In this document: piece by piece, positions 56,693 through 64,000 of the stretch
Layout: the number at the start of each line of letters is the position of its first letter
Numbering within the stretch: the first letter of the stretch is position 1
Assembly: GCA_001704575.1 (NCBI GenBank)
Contig: MCAW01000010.1
Location: 1-64,000 of the forward strand
Reading direction: 5' to 3'
From: Methylophilales bacterium LSUCC0135
GTDB lineage: Bacteria; Pseudomonadota; Gammaproteobacteria; Burkholderiales; Methylophilaceae
Length of the DNA stretch: 64,000 bases
Notes under the pieces: model-generated
What the model was told of the DNA's origin: nothing
Seen by the model: the letters and a program-made list of their open reading frames with translations, nothing else
Database searches by the model: none
Translations under genes and position numbers: made by a program

Positions 56693-58059
56693 GCTTTACG
56701 TCTCTTCCACCAGATGACAATGCCTGCGACCAGCAGCAGAATCGGCAGCACCAGACGGAAGCCGAAGAAGATCAGCATGGTCAGGAACTTGTTCCAGGGA
56801 TCGCTCGGAATCACCACATTTACGTCTTTCAGCGGCTTCGGCAGAATCGTGATCAGATCGTCGTCGCCAGCCAGCCAGTTGACGATATTGATGCCGAGAT
56901 CAAGGTTGCCGCCATTGCCGATAAAGGTATTGGCGAGGAAGTTACCGTTGCCGATGACAACCACACGTTGGCCTTTCTTGCCATACTCCCGTTCCATCGC
57001 CACGGCAATATTGATCGGGCCGGGAATGTCCGTCTTGTTGTCGAACGCCACCTTGGTGTTGGCATCCACCTTCCCGGTTTCAAGCCAGCCGTTGGGAGCC
57101 ACTTCGACCAGACGACTTACCTTCCAGCCAAATTCAAACGAGTCCTTGGCGTCCAGCATGCGTGCCTCCGGGAACAGGGTACGTAGCATGAAGTTCTTGG
57201 TGATCGCATGCTCGCCGTAAGTATGAGCAAAAGCCACCTTGGGATCGGCGCCGTACTGCGAAGAGGAAAGGTCAATCACCACCCCGGGCGTGATCTGCAG
57301 CCCCAGATACTCTGCAATCGGCTCCAGTCCGCGCAGGTTCTCGTCATCCACCATCCAGAGCAGGTTGCCACCGCCCTCGATATACCGTTTGATTTTGGCA
57401 ACTTCGATCTCGCTGATATCCACCTGCGGGCTGGCAATCACCAGCATTGCACCGTTAGCCGGTACTTCCTGCACCAGCGTGAGGTCAGGATTGGCAAGTT
57501 TGAAACCCTTCTTCTCAAGCTGGGTGCCGAATTCGCCGATATCATGGTTCTTCAAACCGATCAGATTGCGCTCGCCATGGCCGTCGAGATACATCACGGC
57601 GCGTTCCTTGCTGCGCGAGAGCCGCACCAGCAGATTGGTCATGTCCTGCTCGACATACGGCGGCACCAGCCGGTCTTCCCGTTGCTGGTATTCGACAATC
57701 ATCTCGCCCTCGGCGCGGATACCGGCATCCTGTGCCAGCTTGGGCTCCTCGGCAGGGTTGATGAATTCCACTTTCATATCAGGCTTGGCACGCTGATAAC
57801 GGGAGATGAAGTCGTTGATCGTCTTGCGATACTGATCGTCCTGCGAGACAAACACTCGCACATTGACCGGCCCCTGCATTTGATTGACCACATTGATACT
57901 GCCTTCGGTCAGTGTATTGCGCGTGCTGTGCGTCACATCGCGCGAGACATGGTATTCGCGTGACAAAAAGCCGATCAGGAATATCAGCACCAGAAACAGC
58001 AACACGAAGAAGCTGTTCTGCATCATAAGTTGTAAACGTAATTTGCGGTTTGTTTTCAT
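56689..58059 (-). CDS. GldG-like ABC-associated protein
   Basis: About 456 residues from the ATG at 58059 (MKTNRKLRLQLMMQN); a TTG at 58074 is less likely. A membrane helix near residues 15-35 is followed by a large outer domain (SQDDQYRKTINDFISRYQRAKPDMKVEFINP, VMYLDGHGERNLIGLKNHDIGEF) of the GldG/IFT52-like family, and a C-terminal helix ends in basic residues. It is encoded between the permease and the DUF4340 protein, overlapping the latter. In Bacteroidetes gldG supports gliding; here it is probably a general envelope ABC system. Confidence 0.85.
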   Translation of the reverse strand: MKTNRKLRLQLMMQNSFFVLLFLVLIFLIGFLSREYHVSRDVTHSTRNTLTEGSINVVNQMQGPVNVRVFVSQDDQYRKTINDFISRYQRAKPDMKVEFINPAEEPKLAQDAGIRAEGEMIVEYQQREDRLVPPYVEQDMTNLLVRLSRSKERAVMYLDGHGERNLIGLKNHDIGEFGTQLEKKGFKLANPDLTLVQEVPANGAMLVIASPQVDISEIEVAKIKRYIEGGGNLLWMVDDENLRGLEPIAEYLGLQITPGVVIDLSSSQYGADPKVAFAHTYGEHAITKNFMLRTLFPEARMLDAKDSFEFGWKVSRLVEVAPNGWLETGKVDANTKVAFDNKTDIPGPINIAVAMEREYGKKGQRVVVIGNGNFLANTFIGNGGNLDLGINIVNWLAGDDDLITILPKPLKDVNVVIPSDPWNKFLTMLIFFGFRLVLPILLLVAGIVIWWKRRKA

Positions 58060-58074
58060 TTCAATCTGTTCCAA

Positions 58075-58821
58075 TCAGCCGCGCAGGCGATCTGCATCGA
58101 GACGACGGATCGTCAAAGTCAGGAAAGTGATAATAAAGAGGATGAAATATGCAAAATCCTTGGTATCGAGCAGACCGCGCGAGAAAGGCTCGAAATGGCG
58201 CATTAGCGAAAGATAAGCCATGGTACTGGTAGGATCGCCCGCCAGAAAATGATCAAGAATCAGCAGTGCAAACAGCGCGATAAAAGTAATGATCCCCGCA
58301 ACAACAGGCTGGCTGGTAAGACTGGACACGTAAATGCCCAGCGCCGAAAAGCTGGCGACCAGCAGCCAGAGGCCAAGTACATTGGAAAAGATGTAGCCGA
58401 AATCGACCTCGGTCCACAGGTTCATGGAAGAAATCATCGCAGCGATGAACACGATGACGATACTGAGAAAACTGACCAGACCGAGAAACTTGCCCAGTAC
58501 AACTTCAGTAATCGACAGCGGCGCACTGAACAGAAAGGTGAGGGTCTGCTGGCGCCGTTCTTCGCTGATGAGGCGCATGGAAAGCAACGGCACCGCAAAC
58601 AGCATGACAAAGGAAGCGATACCGAATACGTTCTGGCCGACAAAGGCAGTGATGCCGATACGCTGCTCGGGCCGCATGGCGCCGGACATGGTTTGAAAGT
58701 ACTGATCGACACCAATCAGAAAGAAGGTGCCGAAAACGAATTGGAGCAAAGCCAGCACCACCCAGCCCATTGGGGATGAGAACAGGCTTTTCAGCTCTTT
58801 TCTGACGATATTGAAAATCAT
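58075..58821 (-). CDS. ABC-2-type permease (GldF-like)
   Basis: A 248-residue integral membrane protein with six predicted helices (for example GWVVLALLQFVFGTFFLIG, FGIASFVMLFAVPLLSMRLI and GIITFIALFALLILDHFL). The start MIFNIVRKELKSLFSSPMGW and LISEERRQQTLTFLFSAPLS are typical of ABC-2 permeases of the Nos/Gld type. It lies 43 bases after the ATPase gene and 15 before the GldG-like ATG. Confidence 0.88.
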   Translation of the reverse strand: MIFNIVRKELKSLFSSPMGWVVLALLQFVFGTFFLIGVDQYFQTMSGAMRPEQRIGITAFVGQNVFGIASFVMLFAVPLLSMRLISEERRQQTLTFLFSAPLSITEVVLGKFLGLVSFLSIVIVFIAAMISSMNLWTEVDFGYIFSNVLGLWLLVASFSALGIYVSSLTSQPVVAGIITFIALFALLILDHFLAGDPTSTMAYLSLMRHFEPFSRGLLDTKDFAYFILFIITFLTLTIRRLDADRLRG

Positions 58822-58864
58822 GGGGATGAACCTCGGTTAACGCTCTGAATAATTGGCGGGCCGG

Positions 58865-59794
58865 TCAGGCCGCTTCCTGGTAGGTCAGCTGCACGAACAC
58901 ATCTTCGAGACTGGTCTGATCCGGATTGATCTGGCGCAGGCCCCAGCCATTGCTGACCGCCGCCTGCACAATGGCTTCGGCCGGTGACTGACCTTCGTTG
59001 AAACGAACACGCAGCAGCCCATCATGTGCAGCTTCTACGGCAACCACACCCTCGATCGCCAGCAGGGCTTCCTGCGCAGGCGGATGAGCAAGACCAAGCA
59101 GCAGCTTGTTGCCGGCGCGCTGCTGTTTCAGAACGTCGATGCCGCCGCTGAACACCAGCTTGCCCTTGTGAATGATCTGCACGAGATCGCAGACAATCTC
59201 GACTTCCGGCAAGATATGGGTGGAGAGAATGACGCTGTGCTCACCGCCCAATTCCTTGATCAGCGCACGGATGTCGCGAATCTGTATCGGGTCGAGGCCG
59301 ACGGTGGGCTCGTCCAGAATCACCACCATGGGATTGTGAATGATGGCCTGGGCGATGCCGACGCGTTGCTGATAACCCTTGGAAAGATTCTCGATCAGGC
59401 GCTTGCTCATCTCGGTGAGACCGCAGCGCTCCTTGGCGCGCTCGACCGCTTTCTTCACATGGGCGCCCTTGACGCCATGCAGCCGGGCGGCCACCGTCAG
59501 ATATTCATCCACCGTCAGTTCACGATAGAGTGGCGGCGATTCCGGCAGATAACCGATCAGCGCCTTGGCCTCCTTGGGATTTTCAATCATGTCGATGCCA
59601 CAGATCCTGACACCGCCTGCGCTGGGCGCAAGATTGCCGGTAATCATTTTCATGGTGGTCGATTTGCCGGCACCGTTCGGCCCGAGAAAGCCGAGAACTT
59701 CACCTTTGTTCAGATTGAAACTGACATCGCTGACAGCCTCACGCCCGCCGTAGACACGGGTCAGATTACTTGCCTCAACAGTTACTGTACTCAT
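58865..59794 (-). CDS. ABC transporter ATP-binding protein (GldA-like)
   Basis: A 309-residue ATPase. Walker A FLGPNGAGKSTTMKMI, signature ENLSKGYQQRVGIAQAI, Walker B MVVILDEPTVGLDP and the switch His in VILSTHILPEVE are present, plus a C-terminal extension of about 90 residues of the DUF4162 type. First gene of the four-gene minus-strand operon. A TTGACA on the minus strand at 59873-59878 lies 80 bases upstream within the dyad TGACA-AG-TGTCA, but the matching -10 (TAATTT) is weak, so the promoter is only tentative. Confidence 0.9.
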   Translation of the reverse strand: MSTVTVEASNLTRVYGGREAVSDVSFNLNKGEVLGFLGPNGAGKSTTMKMITGNLAPSAGGVRICGIDMIENPKEAKALIGYLPESPPLYRELTVDEYLTVAARLHGVKGAHVKKAVERAKERCGLTEMSKRLIENLSKGYQQRVGIAQAIIHNPMVVILDEPTVGLDPIQIRDIRALIKELGGEHSVILSTHILPEVEIVCDLVQIIHKGKLVFSGGIDVLKQQRAGNKLLLGLAHPPAQEALLAIEGVVAVEAAHDGLLRVRFNEGQSPAEAIVQAAVSNGWGLRQINPDQTSLEDVFVQLTYQEAA

Positions 59795-60079
59795 ATGCTT
59801 AAACTACATCCAGTTGGAGATTATTGTGGCTGAATTGATTGAGGCAGCTAAATTAAGAAAACGCCTGACAAGTGTCAAGCGTCTGCCGCCGCTTAGCCTA
59901 CTAGAGTTTATTTATTATTGGAAGTTCTAGCTGGAAAAGTTCCGTCCGAAAAGCTATAGTCAAACCTCGGAAAACCGCGACTTGCCGTCATCGGGTTTCC
60001 CGGATTATGGATGAACTTGCAACTGCTGTCACGGACTAACCAACACTCTCCCAACCCGGATCATTCACCGAGCATTTAC

Positions 60080-61804
60080 ATGACATTATCTATGCCCTTT
60101 CGTCAGATTACAGGTTTGGCCTTACTGACCTTGAGTCTGTCGCTGCCGCCCGCCCAAGCCCTTGCCGGAGCAGGCGAAGCTACTACAACATCACAAGCCG
60201 CGACGGCACCGGAAGCGGATACCGGGCTGACTGCAGACTTCATCTTCAAGTACCTGGCAGGCGAAGTGGCTGGTCAGCGCGGCGATCTCGGCCTGGCCAG
60301 CACGCTGTTCCTCGAACTGGCCAAAAGCAGCCGCGATGCCAGACTGGCCGAACGTGCCGCAAAAGCAGCCATCTTCGGCAACCAGCCTGCCGTTGCAGTG
60401 CAGGCCGTCAGCCTGTGGTCTGAACTCGATCCCGACTCGGTCGACGCCCAGCAGGCCACCGTGCAGATGTTGGTCAGCACCGGCCGGTTGGCAGAAGTCA
60501 AACCTTACCTGGAGAAGCTGCTGATCAAGGAAGACACCCGCGCCAACGGTTTTCTCTATCTGCACAGCCTGTTTTCCCGGCAATCCGACAAGACAGCCGT
60601 ACTGTCCATCGTTCAGGAACTGGCAGCGAAATACCCCGAGTTGCCCGAAGCACATTTCTCTGTCGCCCAAGCCGCCGCCGATGCCTCACAGCACCAACTG
60701 GCGCTGGACACTCTGACCACTGCTGAAAATTTGCGCCCGGGCTGGGAGCTTTCGGCCATGCTTCACGGACAGATTCTTTTCATGCAGTCGCCCGACGCTG
60801 CGATCGACTATTACCGCACTTTTCTGAAGAAAAACGCTGATGCGTACGAAATCCGGCTCTCACTGGCGAGACTGCTGGTGAACCAAAAACGCTTCGACGA
60901 AGCCAGGGTAGAGTTCGTCCGTCTTGCCAAGGTGGCCGAGGGCAACCCTGAGATTCTGGTGGTGATCGGCTTGCTGTCGTTCCAATCTGGCGCTTATGAA
61001 GAAGCCGGCAATTACTTCCAGCAGGCGCTGCAAACCGACTATCAGGACAAGGATCAGATTTACCTCTACCTCGGCCACAACGCAGAAAAGCAACAGAACG
61101 ATGCTCAGGCCATCGACTGGTATAACAGAGTACAGCCGGGTGAACGCTATCTGGATGCCAAGCTGAATATCGCTTACGTGTTATCGCGCACCGAAGGAAC
61201 CGACGCCGGTCTCGACATGCTGAAAAAGCTGGATGGCCTGCATGGTGAACAACAGGCAACGGTCAATCAGGCCATGGCCAGCCTGCTGACCCAGGCCAAA
61301 CGCAACACCGAGGCTTATGCGCTGCTGGAGAAAACCGTCAGCACACTGCCGAACACCCCGGAAATCATCTACGACTTCGCCATGGCAGCAGAACGCATGC
61401 AGAAACTTGACGTAATGGAACGCGAGCTGCGCAAGCTGATACAGATCAAACCCGATTACGCGCCCGCCTACAATGCGCTCGGCTATTCATTCGCTGACCG
61501 CAACATCAACCTGAAGGAAGCTTACAACCTGATCGAAAAAGCATTGTTGCTGAGCCCCAATGACCATTACATCATGGACAGCATGGGCTGGATTTACTAC
61601 CGCCTTGGCAGCATGGATAAAGCGCTGGATTACCTGCAACGGGCCTATAACAAGCAGACTGATCCTGAAATTGCCGCACACCTGGGTGAAGTGCTTTGGC
61701 AGACCGGCATGCGCGAAGAAGCGATCAAAACCTGGGAAGAAGCCCTGCAAACGCATCCGGAAAACGAAATTCTGGTGAACACCAGCAAACGGTTTCTTCA
61801 GTAA
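60080..61804 (+). CDS. TPR-repeat exported protein upstream of lolB
   Basis: About 574 residues from the ATG at 60080 (a further ATG at 60092 gives MPFRQITGLALLTLSLSLPP, a clean signal peptide). After a low-complexity Ala/Thr linker the protein is a row of tetratricopeptide repeats, for example LGLASTLFLELAKSSRDARLAERAAK, SGAYEEAGNYFQQAL and LGSMDKALDYLQRAY. It is probably periplasmic or outer-membrane associated and acts as a protein-binding scaffold. The gene directly precedes lolB (3 bases), a conserved order in Betaproteobacteria. Specific partners unknown. Confidence 0.88.
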   Translation: MTLSMPFRQITGLALLTLSLSLPPAQALAGAGEATTTSQAATAPEADTGLTADFIFKYLAGEVAGQRGDLGLASTLFLELAKSSRDARLAERAAKAAIFGNQPAVAVQAVSLWSELDPDSVDAQQATVQMLVSTGRLAEVKPYLEKLLIKEDTRANGFLYLHSLFSRQSDKTAVLSIVQELAAKYPELPEAHFSVAQAAADASQHQLALDTLTTAENLRPGWELSAMLHGQILFMQSPDAAIDYYRTFLKKNADAYEIRLSLARLLVNQKRFDEARVEFVRLAKVAEGNPEILVVIGLLSFQSGAYEEAGNYFQQALQTDYQDKDQIYLYLGHNAEKQQNDAQAIDWYNRVQPGERYLDAKLNIAYVLSRTEGTDAGLDMLKKLDGLHGEQQATVNQAMASLLTQAKRNTEAYALLEKTVSTLPNTPEIIYDFAMAAERMQKLDVMERELRKLIQIKPDYAPAYNALGYSFADRNINLKEAYNLIEKALLLSPNDHYIMDSMGWIYYRLGSMDKALDYLQRAYNKQTDPEIAAHLGEVLWQTGMREEAIKTWEEALQTHPENEILVNTSKRFLQ

Positions 61805-61807
61805 TTG

Positions 61808-62467
61808 ATGCCTACCAAGGTTTTCGGCTGGACTGGCCTGCTGACGCTGCTGCTGTTGAGCGGCTGCGCCACGGTCAAACCAGCTGCCGAGCCGCCTTTG
61901 CCCGTGCCTCAGGGAACGCCTGCTGAACTGCACCGCCAGCATCTTGAACACCTTGCACGCATCGAAGAGTTCTACCTGTACGCCCGCATCGGCATTCAGG
62001 CCAATGGCAAGGGCTCTTCCGGCAGCACCCGCTGGCGGCATAACCAGCAGGGCGACGATATTTCCATGCTGTCGCCGGTTGGCGGCACGGTGGCAAAAAT
62101 CATCACCGGCCCTGAAGGCGTTACGCTGACCACCAACGACGGCAAGTTATTGCGCGCCAATAACGCCGAAAGCCTGACACAAGAGCATCTGGGCTGGCGC
62201 CTGCCGCTCGACGGCCTGCCGGATTGGGCGCTTGGCAGACCGACCAAAAAACTGGCCGAAAAGGTGGAGTGGGACAGCATGGGCCGCATCACCAGACTGT
62301 CGCAAAGCGGCTGGGAAATCGCATATCCCGAATACATGGAAGCCTCAGGTTACCGGTTGCCGAAAAAAATCAACCTGCAAAGCAAAAATCTCACGCTCAA
62401 ACTCGTCATCGAGCGTTGGGAAGAGCTGAAACATACTGCCGTCCCGGCAGCCAGTGCGACAAAGTAA
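61808..62467 (+). CDS. lolB: outer-membrane lipoprotein insertase LolB
   Basis: Receives lipoproteins from LolA and inserts them in the outer membrane. The start at 61808 ([20 protein letters not shown]) gives a lipoprotein signal with Cys20 as the acylated residue. [32 protein letters not shown] and WELPLDGL-like [14 protein letters not shown] are LolB features. 219 residues. It sits between the TPR gene and ispE with a 4-base gap to ispE. Confidence 0.92.
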   Translation: MPTKVFGWTGLLTLLLLSGCATVKPAAEPPLPVPQGTPAELHRQHLEHLARIEEFYLYARIGIQANGKGSSGSTRWRHNQQGDDISMLSPVGGTVAKIITGPEGVTLTTNDGKLLRANNAESLTQEHLGWRLPLDGLPDWALGRPTKKLAEKVEWDSMGRITRLSQSGWEIAYPEYMEASGYRLPKKINLQSKNLTLKLVIERWEELKHTAVPAASATK

Positions 62468-62471
62468 GCCC

Positions 62472-63362
62472 ATGCCAATCGACACAGAATTCCGCGCCTA
62501 TCCCGCACCGTCCAAAATCAACCTGTTCCTGCACGTGACCGGCCAGCGTGCCGATGGGTATCATGAACTGCAGAGCGTCTTCCGTTTGCTGGATTTTCAC
62601 GACACGCTTTATATACGTGTTACCGCCGATGGCACTATCTCGCGCAAATCAGGCAACCCGCTGGTGCCAGAGAACGACGACCTCACCATCAAAGCCGCGC
62701 GACTTTTGCAACAACACGCCAACTGCCCGCTCGGCGCCGAAATCAGCATCGAAAAACACATCCCGATGGGCGGCGGCCTCGGCGGCGGCAGCTCCGACGC
62801 GGCGACCGTCCTGCTCGCGCTCAACCATCTCTGGGGCCTGGGCCTCGACCGCATCACCCTGCAGAAACTCGGCGTACGGCTCGGCGCCGATGTTCCGGTT
62901 TTCGTATTCGGCAAAAATGCCTGGGCAGAGGGTATTGGCGATCAGCTCGAAGCCATCGAGCTGCCGCCCAAACACTATCTGGTCATCACGCCTGCCGTGC
63001 ATGTTTCCACCGCCGATATTTTTACCAGCAAGGAATTGACAAGAAACACGAATCCCACGACAATAGCGGCCTTTTCCAGAGAGGCAAATTCTGGTCAGCT
63101 TTATGTCGGCGCGTTTCACAATGATCTGGAACCCGTTGTCACCATGAAATATCCTGTAGTAGCGATGTGCATGGACTGGTTGAACCGATATGCATCTGCC
63201 CGTATGAGCGGTTCCGGCGCTTCCGTATTTGCCGAATTTTCTACTCTGGATGAAGCAAAAGCCGCATATAATGCGCTCCCGGAAATGATCGCCGGGATCA
63301 GGATTTCAGGTTTTACGGCATCAAGCCTTGCGCAGCATCCTTTATATGCGATGGCGTATTGA
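62472..63362 (+). CDS. ispE: 4-diphosphocytidyl-2-C-methyl-D-erythritol kinase
   Basis: GHMP kinase of the MEP isoprenoid pathway. From the ATG at 62472 ([22 protein letters not shown]) it has 296 residues; [22 protein letters not shown] is the IspE N-terminal signature, the ATP loop is [18 protein letters not shown], and [12 protein letters not shown] is the third GHMP motif. An upstream ATG at 62454 is not family-like. tRNA-Gln lies 38 bases downstream. Confidence 0.95.
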   Translation: MPIDTEFRAYPAPSKINLFLHVTGQRADGYHELQSVFRLLDFHDTLYIRVTADGTISRKSGNPLVPENDDLTIKAARLLQQHANCPLGAEISIEKHIPMGGGLGGGSSDAATVLLALNHLWGLGLDRITLQKLGVRLGADVPVFVFGKNAWAEGIGDQLEAIELPPKHYLVITPAVHVSTADIFTSKELTRNTNPTTIAAFSREANSGQLYVGAFHNDLEPVVTMKYPVVAMCMDWLNRYASARMSGSGASVFAEFSTLDEAKAAYNALPEMIAGIRISGFTASSLAQHPLYAMAY

Positions 63363-63400
63363 AACCTGCAATACCAACGATCAACGCAGTACCGATTAAT

Positions 63401-63477
63401 TGGGGAGTCGCCAAGCTGGTTAAGGCACCGGATTTTGATTCCGGCATGCGAAGGTTCGAATCCTTCCTCCCCAGCCA
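63401..63477 (+). tRNA. tRNA-Gln (anticodon TTG)
   Basis: The acceptor stem starts TGGGGAG and pairs with CTCCCCA near the end; the D-loop, the anticodon stem CCGGA/TCCGG with loop TTTTGAT, and the T-arm with GGTTCGAATCC are all present. Anticodon TTG is at 63435-63437. The encoded end is GCCA, so CCA is genomic. The lolB-ispE-tRNA-Gln-prs order is common in Betaproteobacteria. Confidence 0.96.
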
Positions 63478-63483
63478 TCACCT

Positions 63484-63513
63484 AAGCGTGTAAACTTTTT
63501 TACACGCTTTTAT
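63484..63513 (+). terminator. rho-independent terminator after tRNA-Gln
   Basis: AAGCGTGTAAA and TTTACACGCTT form an 11-base perfect stem with a short loop, followed by TTATTTTTT. It lies 7 bases after the tRNA and just before prs, so prs probably has its own promoter or relies on partial read-through. Confidence 0.85.
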
Positions 63514-63537
63514 TTTTTAATTTAAAGGGAATCCACT

Positions 63538-64000
63538 GTGGCCAATGGCGACATGATGGTGTTTACCGGCAACGCCAATCCCAAGCTTGCCGCAGAAGTT
63601 GTCAGCCACCTTGGCATCAGCCTCGGGCGTGCAACGGTCGATCGCTTCAGCGATGGTGAAGTCATGGTCGAACTGATGGACAATGTGCGCGGCAAGGATG
63701 TGTTCGTGCTGCAATCGACTTGCATGCCGACCAACGACAACCTGATGGAAGTCATGGTCATGGTCGATGCGCTGCGCCGTTCCTCTGCCGGACGCATCAC
63801 TGCCGCGATTCCCTATTTCGGTTACTCCCGTCAGGACAGACGCCCGCGCTCTGCCCGCGTTGCCATTACCGCCAAAGTGGTGGCCAACATGCTCACTATC
63901 GTCGGCGTCAACCGCGTAATGACGATGGATTTGCACTCAGACCAGATTCAGGGCTTCTTCGATATCCCGGTCGACAACATCTACGCCACACCGCTGTTGC
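63538..64000 (+). CDS. prs: ribose-phosphate pyrophosphokinase, cut by window end
   Basis: Makes PRPP from ribose 5-phosphate and ATP. The frame opens at the GTG at 63538, with AAAGGGA 7-8 bases before it, and is open to the end of the window (154 codons, about half of the usual 315). [15 protein letters not shown]-like [70 protein letters not shown] and [21 protein letters not shown] are classic PRPP synthase motifs. It follows tRNA-Gln in the conserved order ispE-tRNA-prs. Confidence 0.95.
   Translation, partial: MANGDMMVFTGNANPKLAAEVVSHLGISLGRATVDRFSDGEVMVELMDNVRGKDVFVLQSTCMPTNDNLMEVMVMVDALRRSSAGRITAAIPYFGYSRQDRRPRSARVAITAKVVANMLTIVGVNRVMTMDLHSDQIQGFFDIPVDNIYATPLL

Overview
The window looks like chromosome from a methylotrophic betaproteobacterium, most likely of the Methylophilaceae type. 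Three things point there. It holds a complete N-methylglutamate operon for methylamine oxidation (mgdABCD-gmaS-mgsABC). It has an Entner-Doudoroff pair (edd, eda) of the kind used with the ribulose monophosphate cycle. Its housekeeping gene orders are those seen in Betaproteobacteria (coaD-rsmD-M16-M16 divergent from ftsY-ftsE-ftsX; lolB-ispE-tRNA-Gln-prs). The family assignment is inference; no rRNA is present.

Layout. 1-583: end of an IS1595-type element. 584-2974: AT-rich accessory DNA with two sulfotransferase-like genes and an FkbM methyltransferase. 3289-20648: envelope polysaccharide and LPS genes, with UDP-glucuronate synthesis and epimerisation, a glycosyltransferase, msbA, galE, cysC, four LPS-kinase-like genes, a NodU-type carbamoyltransferase and waaG, interrupted by edd-eda. 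waaC diverges at 20660. 21655-25596: grpE-dnaK-dnaJ with two sigma-32 promoters and two large palindromic repeats. 25625-30222 (minus): small lipoprotein, gloA, ferredoxin, coaD, rsmD, two M16 peptidases. 30378-32993: ftsY-ftsE-ftsX. 33038-34204: trans-sulfuration enzyme. 34526-44157: the N-methylglutamate operon with its promoter, divergent from an XRE-cupin regulator and a GNAT gene. 45649-46230: a chimeric pseudogene. 46384-47302: rpoH behind a CIRCE operator. 47481-49802: small membrane protein, ccoS and a dynamin-like GTPase. 50004-53250: DUF971-ubiE-ubiJ-ubiB. 53440-54867: sodium/solute symporter. 54895-59794: mutM and a Gld-type ABC cluster. 60080-64000: TPR protein, lolB, ispE, tRNA-Gln and the start of prs.

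How the genes work together. Methylamine is joined to glutamate by GmaS, moved to N-methylglutamate by MgsABC and oxidised by MgdABCD to a C1 unit; Edd and Eda can cleave the hexose phosphate made from fixed formaldehyde. The LPS block resembles the inner-core locus of Pseudomonas aeruginosa (waaC, waaG, waaP, accessory kinases, carbamoyltransferase, msbA). The heat-shock genes form a circuit visible in sequence: rpoH carries a CIRCE site, and grpE and dnaK carry sigma-32 promoters.

Least ordinary: two families of intergenic palindromic elements, the GcvT/HutG fusion pseudogene, an in-frame lysine-rich repeat just after the rpoH stop codon, and three phased ATGAAAC repeats around the methylamine operon promoter. 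I found no CRISPR array, prophage or rRNA, and no clear wholly unknown multi-gene system.
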